Shown here piece after piece: positions 25,201 through 40,200 of a DNA stretch of 64,000 nt. Under the pieces are notes generated by a model, which did no database searches, was not told where the DNA came from, and saw only the letters and a program-made list of their open reading frames with translations. The position numbers and the translations under genes are program-made. Position 1 is the stretch's first letter; each line of letters opens with the position of its first letter. The DNA lies in the NCBI GenBank assembly GCA_903813345.2, contig CAIIXF020000006.1:804001-868000 (forward strand), given 5' to 3'. Source of the DNA: Owenia fusiformis. Its lineage: Eukaryota; Annelida; Polychaeta; Sabellida; Oweniidae.

Positions 25201-28200
25201 TCAGAGGAGTGTCACCAAAGAGAGCCTTGGCATGATGTTCCTTGAAGTCACTGTGCTCTATAGCCTGTTGTAGCTCATGGATGTCAATTGTGTTACTGCC
25301 ATCCACATCGCTGCTTCGTAGGACCATCCAGAAATTCTTAGCAGCTTCAAAGATTTTGGTTCTTTCTTGCTCTCTTGCTTTGCGCTCATCCATGAATTTG
25401 CCATTCTTTCTAGCAAGTTCAGTATTTGGTCGTGCAATAGGGGCAGATCTTTCTTCAAAAGCTTGCATCATAAATTCAGATTCATCACCAGAATACAAGA
25501 GAAGTCCTAGTGTTTTATCATTGTGTCCCCCGAATCTGTGTTCTTTGTTTGTGCTACTCATGTCTTCAAGCTTCCTGAAGAAACTGTCCTTGGGATCCAT
25601 TGATAAGTACCAACCATCGAAGCAATGTATTGGGTAGTTGCAGAGTACTCCACCATCTATATAACAGTGATTAAGGCCATGTTTTTTCACCACCGTTGGT
25701 TGAACGAAACCAGGTAATCCAATAGACATTCTCACGGCGAGAGCTATTGATACATTAGGTGTTGTTTTTGGATGGAAATATTCCACGCTCATTGTGGTCA
25801 AATTCGTCACAATAATGCACAACTCTTTTCCCGTCTTTTGATACAGCTCTAAGAAAGTAAGTTTGCGCTTTCCCTGTTTCTCTTCAATGTAAAGTTCAAA
25901 CTGCTTCTCAACTTTTTTGCATGGATGCCAACCTTGATGTTTGACTATGTTCCATGGTAAGGAGAGTTTCCCGAATGTGGCATCTTGGAAAAACTCAATG
26001 CTTTTCATGTCCCGTCTAACGATGACCTCCAACTCTGCAGCCGAGAACCCAACAGCTAAGAGAGTTGCCAACATAGCACCGGCACTCGCTCCTGCAAATC
26101 TCTTCAAGTTCTTAGTAATACCCAGATCCTCTAGAACAGTCATTGTACCACAGTAGGCCAGACCTTTAGTACCCCCTCCTTCCAAGATAAGATTCTCAAT
26201 GTCATAGTTTTTCTGTTTAAGTTCCTGTATCTTCTCTGCATATTCACGTTCTATTTGAGGAATATCATTGGAGGAACATTGCTCGACACCTTTCTTTGAT
26301 ACCATATTAGGCACCAGATTGCTGAAGATATTGTCGTCTTGTTTAGAGTTTGATCCACCCATGTTGAACTTCTGTTGTTGCACTACCAACTAATACTGAG
26401 CTGAATGTGATTCACCTGAGAACCACACTATATTATATATTAGCTCAATCCACCTTATTACACCACTCATTGGTTAAGATATCATTGTGGCAGAAAATAG
26501 GATATTAGCACACTGCAATTTCTAAAAATGTCCTCCAATCTTGTTTGCAAACATTACTAACTGTTTTGACAGCATAAATATAGCCAATTAAACCATTGTT
26601 TTTTTGGGGTGACAAAAGGAGTTTGTTGGAAAGGTCAAATACTCTAGTAAATACTACTTCCAAAACTGAAATGTTGATATACAATGCAACACTTTGCAAA
26701 AACAATCATGCATCATGTTTAACATAATCAAAAATTTAAATCCTTCGAAGGTTAGAGTCTCATTTTTAGGATATTTTAGGAGATCTGCATTTTTAACCAT
26801 TAAAGACTAACATTTTCTTCTATTTGATGCCATTTTTGAATTTTATGTGTAATTTCTAATTTCCAATCAAAAAAGCTTTGATTTGGAGTTATTTGATTCA
26901 AATTCTGAAAATTTTCAAGTTTCTGAAAAATGTTGGGCTAAATTCCCATTGACAACATGTTGAAAAACCTTTAAAAGTTCATTTACTCTTATAAGGATCA
27001 CAATTTTAATATTCAGTCACAATCCACATGTCAATAGGTTTATATAATTACATTCAAATCATGTTTTAAGTTGATCCAAATGGAATTACTTGTTAGATCA
27101 AGAAATTAAGTGACTCTTGCAATAAATCTCAATGTATTCTGGTCCTACCAATACCCATGATGCCATCTATTTGTCCATTTATTAAAAATGGTCAATTGAT
27201 CATTACTTCATCATAAAGATAGAAATCATATTGTATTATATAATCAATGATGCAACAAAGTTCTGACTGTAAATTGTAGTTCCTCATAACCTTGGTTTAA
27301 CTCTGGTTTAACTAACATAACAATAGAATTCAGGTTGGTTAAACCAAAGTTGAGGACAAAGAGACCATGTATTAGATTGTAAAAAATAAATTACTTGAGT
27401 TGCTGTTGGGTTGTTATTAGTTTAGCCTCATGAACATTGTCAGCCTGTCTCTGGGATTCTTGCTGTAGTTTTAAAGATACTTGGAGGTTATGTAGCTCAT
27501 TTTCTTGTAGTCTCAGTTGATCTAACTGTAAAACAATTAAACCTAGCATATGAAATGGATCTTACTGATTACTAAATACTTTGTAAGGTGAACAAGGTAT
27601 AAATACGCAAAATGTTACCACCTGCCATTTGTTATGAATGGCATTTGTTACAAATGCCGAACACCAACTGCTGTCCACAAAAAGTTGTAGATGATAACAA
27701 TATTTTGGTAGTGACATAATAGTTATTAGATTTCAGACATGTGTTTCATGGTGCTATTAGCCAATCAGAATATTACAACTGTTCCTTGAAATGAGACGAG
27801 CAATGTCTTAAACTAATATTCACTCGTAAAGGTATGAACCAGCTAAACCACAATGATGGTTTATTTTTAATTTTGTAAAAAAATTCGAACAAGTCCTCAA
27901 TTAAGCATGCCTTACTAATTGTGAAACATTTTTAGGGGAAGGTTCAACTCATTTTTCTGAAGCAACTCCTTATACTTAACATACTTGCATTTTTCCTGAT
28001 TAGGCCACATAGATGTTTCTAAAACATTCTGTTAAAATCTTTCCTAGTAATACCATTAATAGTTTTGTTTTTTTAAATCTAGTCATATCATTTATTATAT
28101 CATTCTTACCAGTGCAGAATTTTGTTCCTCTAGAGCACAAGAGTGCTTGATCTTGCCGAGTAGACGTCTATTCCTCTGTGCATGTAGCTCCCTCTTGTGT

Positions 28201-28276
28201 CTTTCATACATCAACTGGTTGTGTAGGAGAAGTATCTGTCCACGCAGTATGTTCACCTCATCCACTGGAGGTACAC
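19233..28276 (-). CDS. TSC1: TSC1 C-terminal coiled coil (7 exons)
   Basis: Exon 28276-28110 opens the coiled coil with [20 protein letters not shown] and NRRLLGKIK, nearly identical to human. The following exons (27525-27395, 22516-22420, 20815-20720, 20326-20185, 19880-19723, 19349-19233) are Gln/Glu/Leu-rich heptads, for example [31 protein letters not shown] and [16 protein letters not shown]. In the family this region binds TSC2 and TBC1D7. The protein stops 11 residues after the helix at TAG 19235-19233, so the long vertebrate tail is absent from this isoform. Confidence 0.92.
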
Positions 28277-31200
28277 CTAAACCATGATGCATTGCAATAT
28301 AAAATGCAAGTAAAAAGTTCATTTTGAAACTGAAATGAGACATATTGTTTCTTTAACTAATTGGCCATTTTTAATCTAATAAACCATTACAAATGTAATA
28401 TGGTATATTTTTATGTGTTTTCAGGTATAGAGTATAGTAGATTATTCTTCCCAGTGGCCTTATACTAACGCTTGTGGTGGTGGTTTGTTTTACAGAATAT
28501 AGCAGCTATACCTTGAGATACGCAACAAATTGCACGATTTATAGCATGTGATCAGTGTTGCTTGTAGATGTAGTTTTGTAACATTAACTGATTTGCCTAG
28601 TGTAATAATCAAAGTGTGTATTAACAGTGTCCAGTATTCACACGTGAACTCAACTCCCGAATGAGTATTGGTGATTTATAGAAAGATATCGGTACAGAGT
28701 ATCCCCATATACATTGACTATTAGGGTGTTATAAGATTAATTGATTGGCACTAGTAGTTAAAGTGCTTCAGTAGAATTCATAGTGTATATTAACAGTGTT
28801 TAGTATTCACACGGGAACTGGAGACCAGAATGAGTATCAGTGATTCATAGGAAGATATCGATACAGAGTAATCCCATATTCATTGACTATTATGGTGTTA
28901 TAACGTTAATTGATTGGCACGAGTAGTTATAGTGCTTCAGCAGTAGTCATAGTGTGTATTAACAGTGTTCAGTATTTACACGTGAACTGGAGACTAGAAT
29001 GAGTATCAGTGATTATCGATACAGAGTATTCCCATATACATTGACTATTATGGTGTTATAGCATTAATAGATTGGCGTTAGAATAATAGTATGTCACAAT
29101 TTGCTGTGATCAACAATTACAATAAGAACCAGACAGAATATGAACCAGAGCGACCATATAGGAGCCTAAGATACCAGCATACCAGCACAATATCATTATA
29201 GAGTGTAACATTATACCGTGATCATTATGATGGCATATCATTCAATGATTGACATATTGGAGTTATTATAGTGTGGTACAATAAACCTTGATCACTTGCA
29301 CAGAAGGCCAGATTGAGTAGTCGATTATATGTTATATAGAAGGATTGTGCTGAGTTTAGTAGTTGAGCAAAACAAAGCCTTCATTGTACCGGAGCGACGA
29401 TAAGAGTTACCGTTACCAGCAAACATTAGAATATCGCTAATATTATTACAGGGTGTCCCAGTATACATTGACTGATTATTATCATTAAATCAGCAACATT
29501 CTGTCTGATATATGCACATTTTTATGGGTCATTATGTCCAAATGAGATATTATAACTGAAAACTTACCACTAAGTAGTATCTATGCATTCATAGCATAGG
29601 GAAGTTGTTAGAACAATATTTTAAGTATGTAACCGTTATAGTTTAATGTTAGTTCATGAGTTATTAGAATATAGTTAAGTGTTAGGACTTGTAGAACGAA
29701 GAGTTAGTGAGTTAGCTAATTCAGATGAAAACACAGTGTTTCCACAGCCAGTAGGTAGTATAGGGATTCGCTGTGAGCCAGGACAAAGAGTTAGTGAGTT
29801 AGTTAATTCAGATGAAGACACTGTGTTTCCACAGCCGGCAGGTAGTAAACGCAGCTGTACTAAGCACAAATAAATTCTTGGGTAAGTGTAGGTCAAGGAA
29901 GGGAGGAATGTAATATGGTATATTTTTATGTGTTTTCAGGTATAGAGTATAGTAGATTATTCTTCCCAGTGGCCTTATACTAACGCTTGTGGTGGTGGTT
30001 TGTTTTACAGAATATAGCAGCTATACCTTGAGATACGCAACAAATTGCACGATTTATAGCATGTGATCAGTGTTGCTTGTAGATGTAGTTTTGTAACATT
30101 AACTGATTTGCCTAGTGTAATAATCAAAGTGTGTATTAACAGTGTCCAGTATTCACACATGAACTCAACTCCCGAATGAGTATTGGTGATTTATAGAAAG
30201 ATATCGGTACAGAGTATCCCCATATACATTGACTATTAGGGTGTTATAAGATTAATTGATTGGCACTAGTAGTTAAAGTGCTTCAGTAGAATTCATAGTG
30301 TATATTAACAGTGTTTAGTATTCACACGGGAACTGGAGACCAGAATGAGTATCAGTGATTCATAGGAAGATATCGATACAGAGTAATCCCATATTCATTG
30401 ACTATTATGGTGTTATAACGTTAATTGATTGGCACGAGTAGTTATAGTGCTTCAGCAGTAGTCATAGTGTGTATTAACAGTGTTCAGTATTTACACGTGA
30501 ACTGGAGACTAGAATGAGTATCAGTGATTATCGATACAGAGTATTCCCATATACATTGACTATTATGGTGTTATAGCATTAATAGATTGGCGTTAGAATA
30601 ATAGTATGTCACAATTTGCTGTGATCAACAATTACAATAAGAACCAGACAGAATATGAACCAGAGCGACCATATAGGAGCCTAAGATACCAGCATACCAG
30701 CACAATATCATTATAGAGTGTAACATTATACCGTGATCATTATGATGGCATATCATTCAATGATTGACATATTGGAGTTATTATAGTGTGGTACAATAAA
30801 CCTTGATCACTTGCACAGAAGGCCAGATTGAGTAGTCGATTATATGTTATATAGAAGGATTGTGCTGAGTTTAGTAGTTGAGCAAAACAAAGCCTTCATT
30901 GTACCGGAGCGACGATAAGAGTTACCGTTACCAGCAAACATTAGAATATCGCTAATATTATTACAGGGTGTCCCAGTATACATTGACTGATTATTATCAT
31001 TAAATCAGCAACATTCTGTCTGATATATGCACATTTTTATGGGTCATTATGTCCAAATGAGATATTATAACTGAAAACTTACCACTAAGTAGTATCTATG
31101 CATTCATAGCATAGGGAAGTTGTTAGAACAATATTTTAAGTATGTAACCGTTATAGTTTAATGTTAGTTCATGAGTTATTAGAATATAGTTAAGTGTTAG

Positions 31201-34200
31201 GACTTGTAGAACGAAGAGTTAGTGAGTTAGCTAATTCAGATGAAAACACAGTGTTTCCACAGCCAGTAGGTAGTATAGGGATTCGCTGTGAGCCAGGACA
31301 AAGAGTTAGTGAGTTAGTTAATTCAGATGAAGACACTGTGTTTCCACAGCCAGTAGGTAGTATAGGCTATCACTTTGAGTTGTTAGGATCACTCAGTTGA
31401 TTTAGTGGTACCACAAGGTTAAGTAAGGATCTCAGATAGTTTGGGTAACCAGCGTCACAGACAAGTAGAAATAGTGAGTAACCATTACTTGTCGTTATTT
31501 GGTTTCATAAATAACCGCTTTGAGAGTTCGTGGTATAACCACCCTTTTACTGTACATGTAATATATATGTATATGTTACTTTAACATTGTTTCAAAATAT
31601 ATTTCCATATTAAAACTACTTATATTTGTGAGTAATTACACAAGGTTTCATGGATATCTTTAATTTGCATTTATTCAAGTGAGAGTAGAATCGCAAATTC
31701 AGGATGAGCAAATTTAAATTCATATACCTGACACAATTTGAGGCACATGCAAATTTGCAAAAATCGCAAAAACTTGAGTAAACAAGTGCACAAATCCATG
31801 ATTTTTCCTCCTGCAACTTCAATTTATTTACAATAATCAGGGACTTAATTTGTGAGGACCTATTTGTAACAATCAATGGACTAACTTACCTCCAAAATGG
31901 GTCCAATTGATGGCTGTTTGGCTGGTGAGGGGTATTTTACTAAGCTCCTTGGCATGAAGCTCACCCCCCAGCTGTATGTGTCTGTCTAGCAGCTCTGACG
32001 GGGAGAATGTTGAGAACAATGGGGGTGAATTATCAGCTACAATGAAACATAATCAAAACATTAATATAAGCAGTAAATGTGTCCAAACAACCAGCCAAAA
32101 AGTGTTTTGATTGGCAGGTGTTTACATTTAGAGGTTTTTAACATGTAAGACTATGGCAGATTAAACAAAGCATTAGCATGCAAAATGTCACCACCTGTCA
32201 TTTATTACAGATATCAACTGCCGAACATCAAACTCATACTGCCAAACACCACCTGCCGAATGCTGTCCACAAAAAATTGGAGACTATATATGTAATTACT
32301 TGTGGCGGTGACATAAAAATGGGACCAAAATTGACCACATTGAGAGGTGTTCGGATATACAGGTTTTACTGTACAATTTAGGAGTTGATTGCTGTTCGGC
32401 TAGTTACAGGTACTGTATTTTACTAAGCTTTATCTCATATAGAAAACCCTTGCTAGGTGTATACCATTCTGATACTCATAGCATCTTTCTGTTTCACCTG
32501 AAACAGGGCTGAGAAGATTTTAGATGTCATGGTTTATCTGATGGGTGTATACCTTGTGTTCCAGAGTTTGTAGACACTTCACTGTGGCACTTGGAGCACT
32601 GTGTGATGTTACTAGAACATGTAGGTAGTACCATAGAGAATAGATGACCATATGAGAACAACTGCTCAACATCAACATCAGTCTGACCCAGAGCACTAAC
32701 CATAGTTTGGGTTGAAACACTCTCCTGAAATGTACATATGTGTCTTTCATATATTTTCACAATTGTATTTAAGTTTTGCTTGATGCTGTAAATATTGCAT
32801 ATGGAAACATAAGTTATGAAAATATGAGAGAGCCAATCACACAAGAACATATACTCTAGTAATGGCTGCTAGAGTGCTTGTATTGCCCTTGTGGTAATAA
32901 GCACTTGAAGATGCTACTTTGACTTCTACCAAATTAGTCTTGCTTCAAGACCCTGCCCCATCCCATATTTTCTTTCATCAGGGTCTTGTAATGACAGATG
33001 TCCTCTAACTGATATTAATTATTCATGATAGATGTGACTGTAATACAAGACTGTAATGTGTTGGAGAAGTAGATAAGGGGGGGGGGGGTTTACAGTCTTA
33101 AAGCAAGACTATACCAAAATATGGGATATCCAATGTTATGTAAAATCAACTTACAGTTTCAATGTTATTTGTAGAAAAAGCTTTGTGTGATGTTGTAGGG
33201 CTCGATCTCCCAGAGCTTTTGTCTGTCAATTCTGGACATGACCTAATAAACAAATAAAAATAAAAACAACGTTGGAACTTTTTGGGCAAATTAAAACAAG
33301 ACACATTGTTAACAATCACATTTTGAAGAGCAAATTGACCGCCATGTATTTCACCCAGCATGCCCAAAACCTAATCAGATATTAGAACTAGTCTATTCTT
33401 GCATCTGTATAAATTTCGAGCTGAATGGAAAAGCAGTTTCCTGTAATTTTATGTGGCGCCTGTCTGCCCAGTTGCACGCAAATCTTTATGAGATGATGAG
33501 TATTAACAACCAAACGTGCAAGCCCCCTTGATTGATTAAGACTCTAGGCAAGTTCACTTCTTATTAAAAGAATCCCAAGTTTCGAGATTACACTTAGATT
33601 TGTGGGTAAAATATTTTTATGAATTTTCATACCTCGACCTTTCTCCTGGGCTAAGGCCGCCACCAGAGGATATCCCTTCAGCAGTGACGGTCATACTATG
33701 GAAGCGGATACGGTTCACCTTCTTCATAAACAAAGCTACAGACTCTGTGGTATATGGCAAATCAGATAGGGACTCTGTGTCAGATTCAGCATCATCAAGT
33801 GTCTCTTTGTTAATGCCACAAACTTCTTCATCACTTTCTTCTGTAATGATATCATATCAGATATTTGGTTTGGTTGTGCCTAATTCTTTCATATAATCAT
33901 ATTACAATATTATAAAGGTACATGTAGATATGCATTTCCATGAAAGGCTCATTATTTTGAATTGGTTTATCAAATGCTGAAATTGCTTCAGAATATACAC
34001 TGGGCATGCATGAAATGTACATTAAAACATGTGTATCCAAACACCTCTCAATGTGAACACTTTTTGGTCCCACTTTTATAGCTTAGATACAGCTTAGCAT
34101 TGTTTAAGAACTTGGAATGTGAACACTGCCAATCTGAACACTTTCAGCTGATCCAAGGGGCGTTAAGATGAGACAGGTTGTACTTGTTACAACAACTCCA

Positions 34201-37200
34201 AGGACAGACAGACGGATGGACTGATGGACGGACATATTTGAAAGAACTAAATTACCTTCCACTGGTTCAGGCAGATGCTCTATAACCTTTGAGAGAGATG
34301 ACACTGATACTGTTGCTTCTACTTTTCTAGATGACCCTTCAACTCCATCTGGCCTTGAACTCTGACCTTTGACCTCACGGCTTTTTATCTGGGCCTTATC
34401 TGTTGTTTTTGCATCTTGGGCATGTTTAACTTCTTGGGCATGCTTAGGGCTGGGTTTGGCATCTTCTGAACCATCAAAGTCGATCTTTCTAGCCTTGGTT
34501 ATCACTGTCCTGTTACAAAAAAATACATACTACATACTACAATGTAATAGTAATATTTATACATATGTACAGGGTGGTCAAAAAAACGGAAACCCTGCAT
34601 TTTCCTCATATCTTTGTCATTTCAGGAAATTACTCCCTGATATTTCACACATTTGCAAATCATTCAATTTCCTACTACCCTACCATATTTCATGACCATC
34701 AGACTGATAGTCACAATTTTACAGCACTTTGAACAACATGCTTCAGGTTTTGTCATCATCGCGCTGGAGGCAAACCTGCACAGCTGTTAATGATCCAAAT
34801 GCATTCCTCATCAGGTATGGCCTAAATGATACAGATGATCTCAGTTTTGAGGTCTGCGATTGTCCTGAGGTCATTCTTATACACTCTATCTCTGCCACAT
34901 CGCCATAGGTTAGGACATTTTGGACGACATGTGCAGGTTGGTCTACAGCCAATAGTGGCCACCGGGAATGTTCTTTTAAGTGCTGTAACACTGTGACTAT
35001 CAATCTGATGGTCATGAAATAAGGTAGGCAGGTAGGAAATTGATTGATGTACAAATGTGCAAAGTTATTTCTTAAAATGACAAAGATATTAGGAAAATGG
35101 TGTTAGGGTTTCCAGTTTTTTTGACCACCCTGTATTACATACCTAGCGAACAATTTGTATGGAAGTCAATGGAGCTGAAGGTTGAATATATATCCCTCTA
35201 TACCGTCCAAACTTTAACCATGGCAATCTTATGACATCATGTTTCATTTCTTCCAAATTTCCCTTGCACACAGACGTGGTGTGATGTCATTGATATAACG
35301 AACCCTTGGAAATAAAGGTATGTAATACAACAATTATGTCCATATGATTGAATATATGCCTTTGGTCTATCGTAATTGATGACAGACCTCAGGCTTATAT
35401 TCAATGATAGGGACATAACTGCTAAATATACAGCTAATATTCAAATCAATATAGCCCATGCTGGTTGGCTTACTCCACAGGTAAAAAAGGGGTTGATTAT
35501 TGTAGGAGCTGATTTTATTCAAGGATCATACATTAAGCATGGTGGACATGACTGAATAGAATGACTAAGAGGAGGAGGTGTTATTTTGTAGTGACCTATA
35601 ATGGGTTTGGATCAAGAATATTTACTGGTTCTTGTCAGTCTGTGGGCCTAATGCCTACTTAACCAAACTGTAATGTTGAGATGCATGATAGGAGCAACAA
35701 CCCAATGGTGTTATAATGATTAACTTTGACAGTTTAAATTCACATTACAGCATACCTTTTACATGTATATAATATTACTTTACCTTTGTGCATGAAGTGG
35801 AGGTTCTGATGTAAAATCCTTCTTCATAGGGGAAGGTGGAACTATTTCACCACTTGTGTCATGAGCTGTTCCAATATGAATCATACCAGGGGATTTTGTT
35901 GCAAGTTTCCTGGTGGGCGTTAGCTCATAGAGGGCCCCACTTGCTCTACTTGGTTCTCGACTAGGAGGAGGGGCACGCATTCCACTTGTGTTCACCTGAA
36001 TCATAAAATGGACAAGCTCTAGTATAGGATGATTGGGCTCTATACTAGAAAAACAGCAACTCCAAGGAGTAGAAATTCCCACTGAACAAAACACATTTTG
36101 ATAATTTAGTGGCCAGCTTGAAATTTTTCTTAAACAGAGCTCCTTTGTCCCTTTAGGTAGCAGGATAGTGCAATTGGTACCTTAGTGGGTGTGTCTTTAT
36201 TTTCCTCTGTCAGGACATGGACTGGTGTTTCTCTTGGTGTTCCCTTGGGTGTCTCATAAGGAGTGCTGGTGCTATGTAAACCTACATGAAGTAAAAAAAA
36301 TTATCAATTAATGCTAGATCAGTAGCATCTAATGTGTACATGTATTCTAGCATAAAATTTCAGTCTAAGCTGAACCAAGTCAGAAAATTGGTTATATTCA
36401 TGAAATTAAGACAGAAAAAAACTTTCAAAAATCAAGGTGTGAAAAGAATTTCAGCACATGACTCGATGCATTGTAGATGATTTAATGCACTCATGTCTCC
36501 TATTCTAGCCTTTGAATTCGGGCTATTAACCTCATTCAAAGTCTTGATACAAGACATTCATTGAAATCATCTGCAATTCATATGTAAAATGATAAAAAAT
36601 TAGACTATATTCTGTTTATAATTTGAGATCCTTTATGGGTTGTGTTCAGGTGAAACCCTGCTTTGCTAAGCAATATATATGTAAAATGATAATAAAAATT
36701 AGACTATATTCTGTTTATAATTTGAGATCCTTAATGGGTTGTGTTCAGGTGAAACCCTGCTTTTCTAAGCAATATATGTAAAATGATAAAAAATTAGCAT
36801 ATACAAGTTCTGTATATAATTTGAGATCCTTAATGGGTTGGGGTCAGGTGAACCCTTCTTTGCTAAGCAATACATGTAAAATGATAAAAAAAAATTAGCA
36901 TATATTCTGTACATAATTTGAGATCCTTAATGGGTTGTGTTCGGGTGAAACCCTGCTTTGCTAAGCAATATATGTAAAATGATAAAAAAAATTAGCATAT
37001 ATTCTGTACATAATTTGAGATCCTTAATGGGTTGTATTAAGGTTAAACCCTGCTTTGCTAAGCAATATATATGTAAAATGATAAAAATCAGACTATATTC
37101 TGTATATAATTTGAGATCCTTAATGGGTTGTGTTCAGGTGAAACCCTGCTTTGCTAAGCAATACATGTAAAATGTTAAAAAATTAGCATATATTCTGTAT

Positions 37201-40200
37201 ATAATTTGAGATCCTTGATGGGTTGTGTTCAGGTGAAACCCTGCTTTGCTAAGTAATATATGTAAAATGCTATAACAAGTTTGGCATATATTCTGTATAT
37301 AATTTGAGATCCTTAATGGGTGGTGTTCAGGTGAAACCCTGCTTTGCTAGGTAATATATGTAAAATGATAAAACAAATTACCATGTATCACATACTTGTG
37401 TAGGTTTGGGGTAGCTAGGTGATAAACACATTTATTTATTACATGGTAGGTTGGTGCATGTATTTTAAGAGTAATGTACATACCGCTTCTGTTAAGCTGT
37501 GAGCTCATAGATGCAGCAAGATCAGTGACACTGGTTGATGGGGTAAGGTTATCAGGTGGTGTAGATAGCCCACAAACAACTGAAGGACTCCACAAAGACT
37601 CTGGTGATGTCATCCATGGCCCTAGCGAAGATAGTTCCAAACTTTGGCGTAACTGCATTGACGTCTGACTCACGTCAGCATCTATAGATGTATATTCATA
37701 TAATAAATGATCTTTCATGTAATAGGCGACAGCTTTTATGTGATCAGTTTCATTCATATATACTTCAATTTCTTAATTTATGTATACATGCACAGATTTC
37801 ATTTAGTCATTCATGCAGTAAAGATAGGACATGAACATATTTTTCAAAAACATAGATAACTATTTTTGGTTCCAAACTCATTTAAGAATGTTTCACATGA
37901 AGAATATTTCATTTTATAACAGAATGACTGTCAACAATATGATAATATTATACAGCCCATTAGGTTTTACATTATGGAATGTCCATTTTCATACAAATTA
38001 TCTTCATGGATCTGAAAATGAATCACCTTTTTCAGCAACACTGCTATCATAGAACCTTTGCCTCTGGTCTCTTGTGGTATCTAATATTGATTTGCTCTGC
38101 TTAATAATTGGACAGTTTGAGTTCTCAACAATAAGGCCCTCCGCACTATCCAAGCACACCTTGCCACATTCAATCACAATGTCATGAAGTTCCTTGGTTT
38201 TCCACCTGGAATGTAACAGGAAAATAAGACCCCCTATCTGTATGAGATCTCCCATTTTTACAGATCAAATGTAATACTCAAAAAATGTTTGTGTTTTCAA
38301 AAAAAGATGTCACTAGTTCATGGATACCCTGTATTCTGTGTATAGAGTTGATATCTAATATATTTGTCATTTGGTTATTTCAAATGTCGTTCAGCTAAAC
38401 TTATTTTTTATTCAATCTCATCTCATATTTGAATAGAGCTGACAATTTTCTTCATAAATTCTGTAATTTACACAGTTTTTCTCTTGTGTTTAATTTCCCA
38501 AGATTTTTATTATATCAGTTATTTCTTGACTATATCTACCTTTCAGTAGAGACCTCAGTGTCCTTAGTTGCTAAGACAAGGAGTGGATGAAGCCTGGCAC
38601 GTTCTAACATTGGCTGAAAGCAAAAACCTTATATAACTTAATATTCATAGCAATAACCATAAAATTTAAAAAAAACTTATTTAAAGTAGCATAGTTGAAG
38701 CCAAATCAGATGCAGAGCATTTCCCTTATCACGTAAATGTTGGGATCTAATTTGTCCGATCCATGGAATAAATACATAATATATGTAGTCTGACGAGATG
38801 TTTGAAAAATACTATTAAATTCATTTTCCTGACTACCCAATGAAACCATGTTGTACAAAGGTAACAATGTTTAATGTCAAATTTCATCTGCTTCAAAATC
38901 TATGTCAGTCAAATTCACAGTAAAACCTGTGCTGTCAAATACCTCTGGGACTGGCCAAAAGACAGATGAACAGGTATTCACAATTCAAAGTTTTGTGAGT
39001 CAATGGGAGATAAAAAATTGGGAGCAAAGAAGTGAGAAGTGGTCAGATCAGAGAGGTGTTTGGATATACAAGTTTCACTAAATATAATGTGTTCATAATC
39101 TTTATCATTCTCATGATGGCACACGTGACTCTACCTTAATGTGCTGGTTAAAAAGTGGAAGACTCTCTTTTTTGGAGTAATGTGTTCGCAAGTAGTTGAG
39201 AAAATTACAGGGGTACATGCCATACAGTCGATGAAACATAGCGTACACTCCAACTTGTAGATGTAGGAGATAGACATCAGGAACATTTCCTGTAATAAGA
39301 TGATTCCAAAGAATATAGCAAACCTGTTCTTGGTGAACAACTTTGTGATAAGCCTAAGTATATCATCAACCAACAAGAAGTCTTCATTCAGGCTCTTTAA
39401 CAATAAGGAGTTGAGAAATGAAATGAGATTAATTATTATGTTAAAAGAATCTGGAACATTTTTTTTTTACTTTATTTTTTTTTATTTTTTTTTTATTCTA
39501 TTTGTGCATACCCTTACACTAACTTTTGAAAAATTCTAATTCTAAATTCACACAAGTACAGGTATATTATCAACTGATGACAATTGTTTCATAAAAAGGT
39601 AAGTATAAGAAGTCTTACACTTGGGTTGGTTTAATTTGTTTGAAGTTTTGTATATGTTCTAAACAATTTCCTGGTACAATAAATTGGATTTTCAAAAAAT
39701 ACATGCATTACATGTCTTACTAAATAATAATGAAAGGGATTTATATTTTACATTAGGAAAATAAGTAATTGTAACTTAAATGTTTGTTTTACCTGGTTTA
39801 CTTATGTTAAATGCCACTAGTCTGGTGAATGCACCAAAGATGTGCTCCAAATATGGTGCAACTTTAACAGGTATAGATGGCAGCAGTGCAGTAATGATCA
39901 GTGCACCACACATCAATACAGGAACCTCATTGTCATTCTGGAAAAAAATTGTGTAAAACCTGGAAAAAATTGATGGGGTTGGATGGAGAATCAATGCATC
40001 ATTTTCATATTAAGTTTAACAAACTTAAATCTAAATAAGGGATAATGGTACGCCAATGTCATCCCAATGATCATAATGCTTAAAATGAAGAGGAACAGAC
40101 TACTAACATTCACTTTTTGAGCCATCCTCTGACATATCTAAAGGTAAAATGCAACAATATTTCACAATTCAATCAGTTTAAAACTGTTTTTTATAAAAAA

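Noticed and set aside
29679-29896. Small frame ([21 protein letters not shown]) in the LTR-like unit, also at 31194
   Set aside because: It contains an internal duplication but has no known domain and is part of a repeated element; a gag-like start cannot be shown.
34104-34255. Continuation of the TSC1 frame past 34256
   Set aside because: A donor GTAATT at 34255 and the phase-1 acceptor at 33840 place this stretch in an intron.
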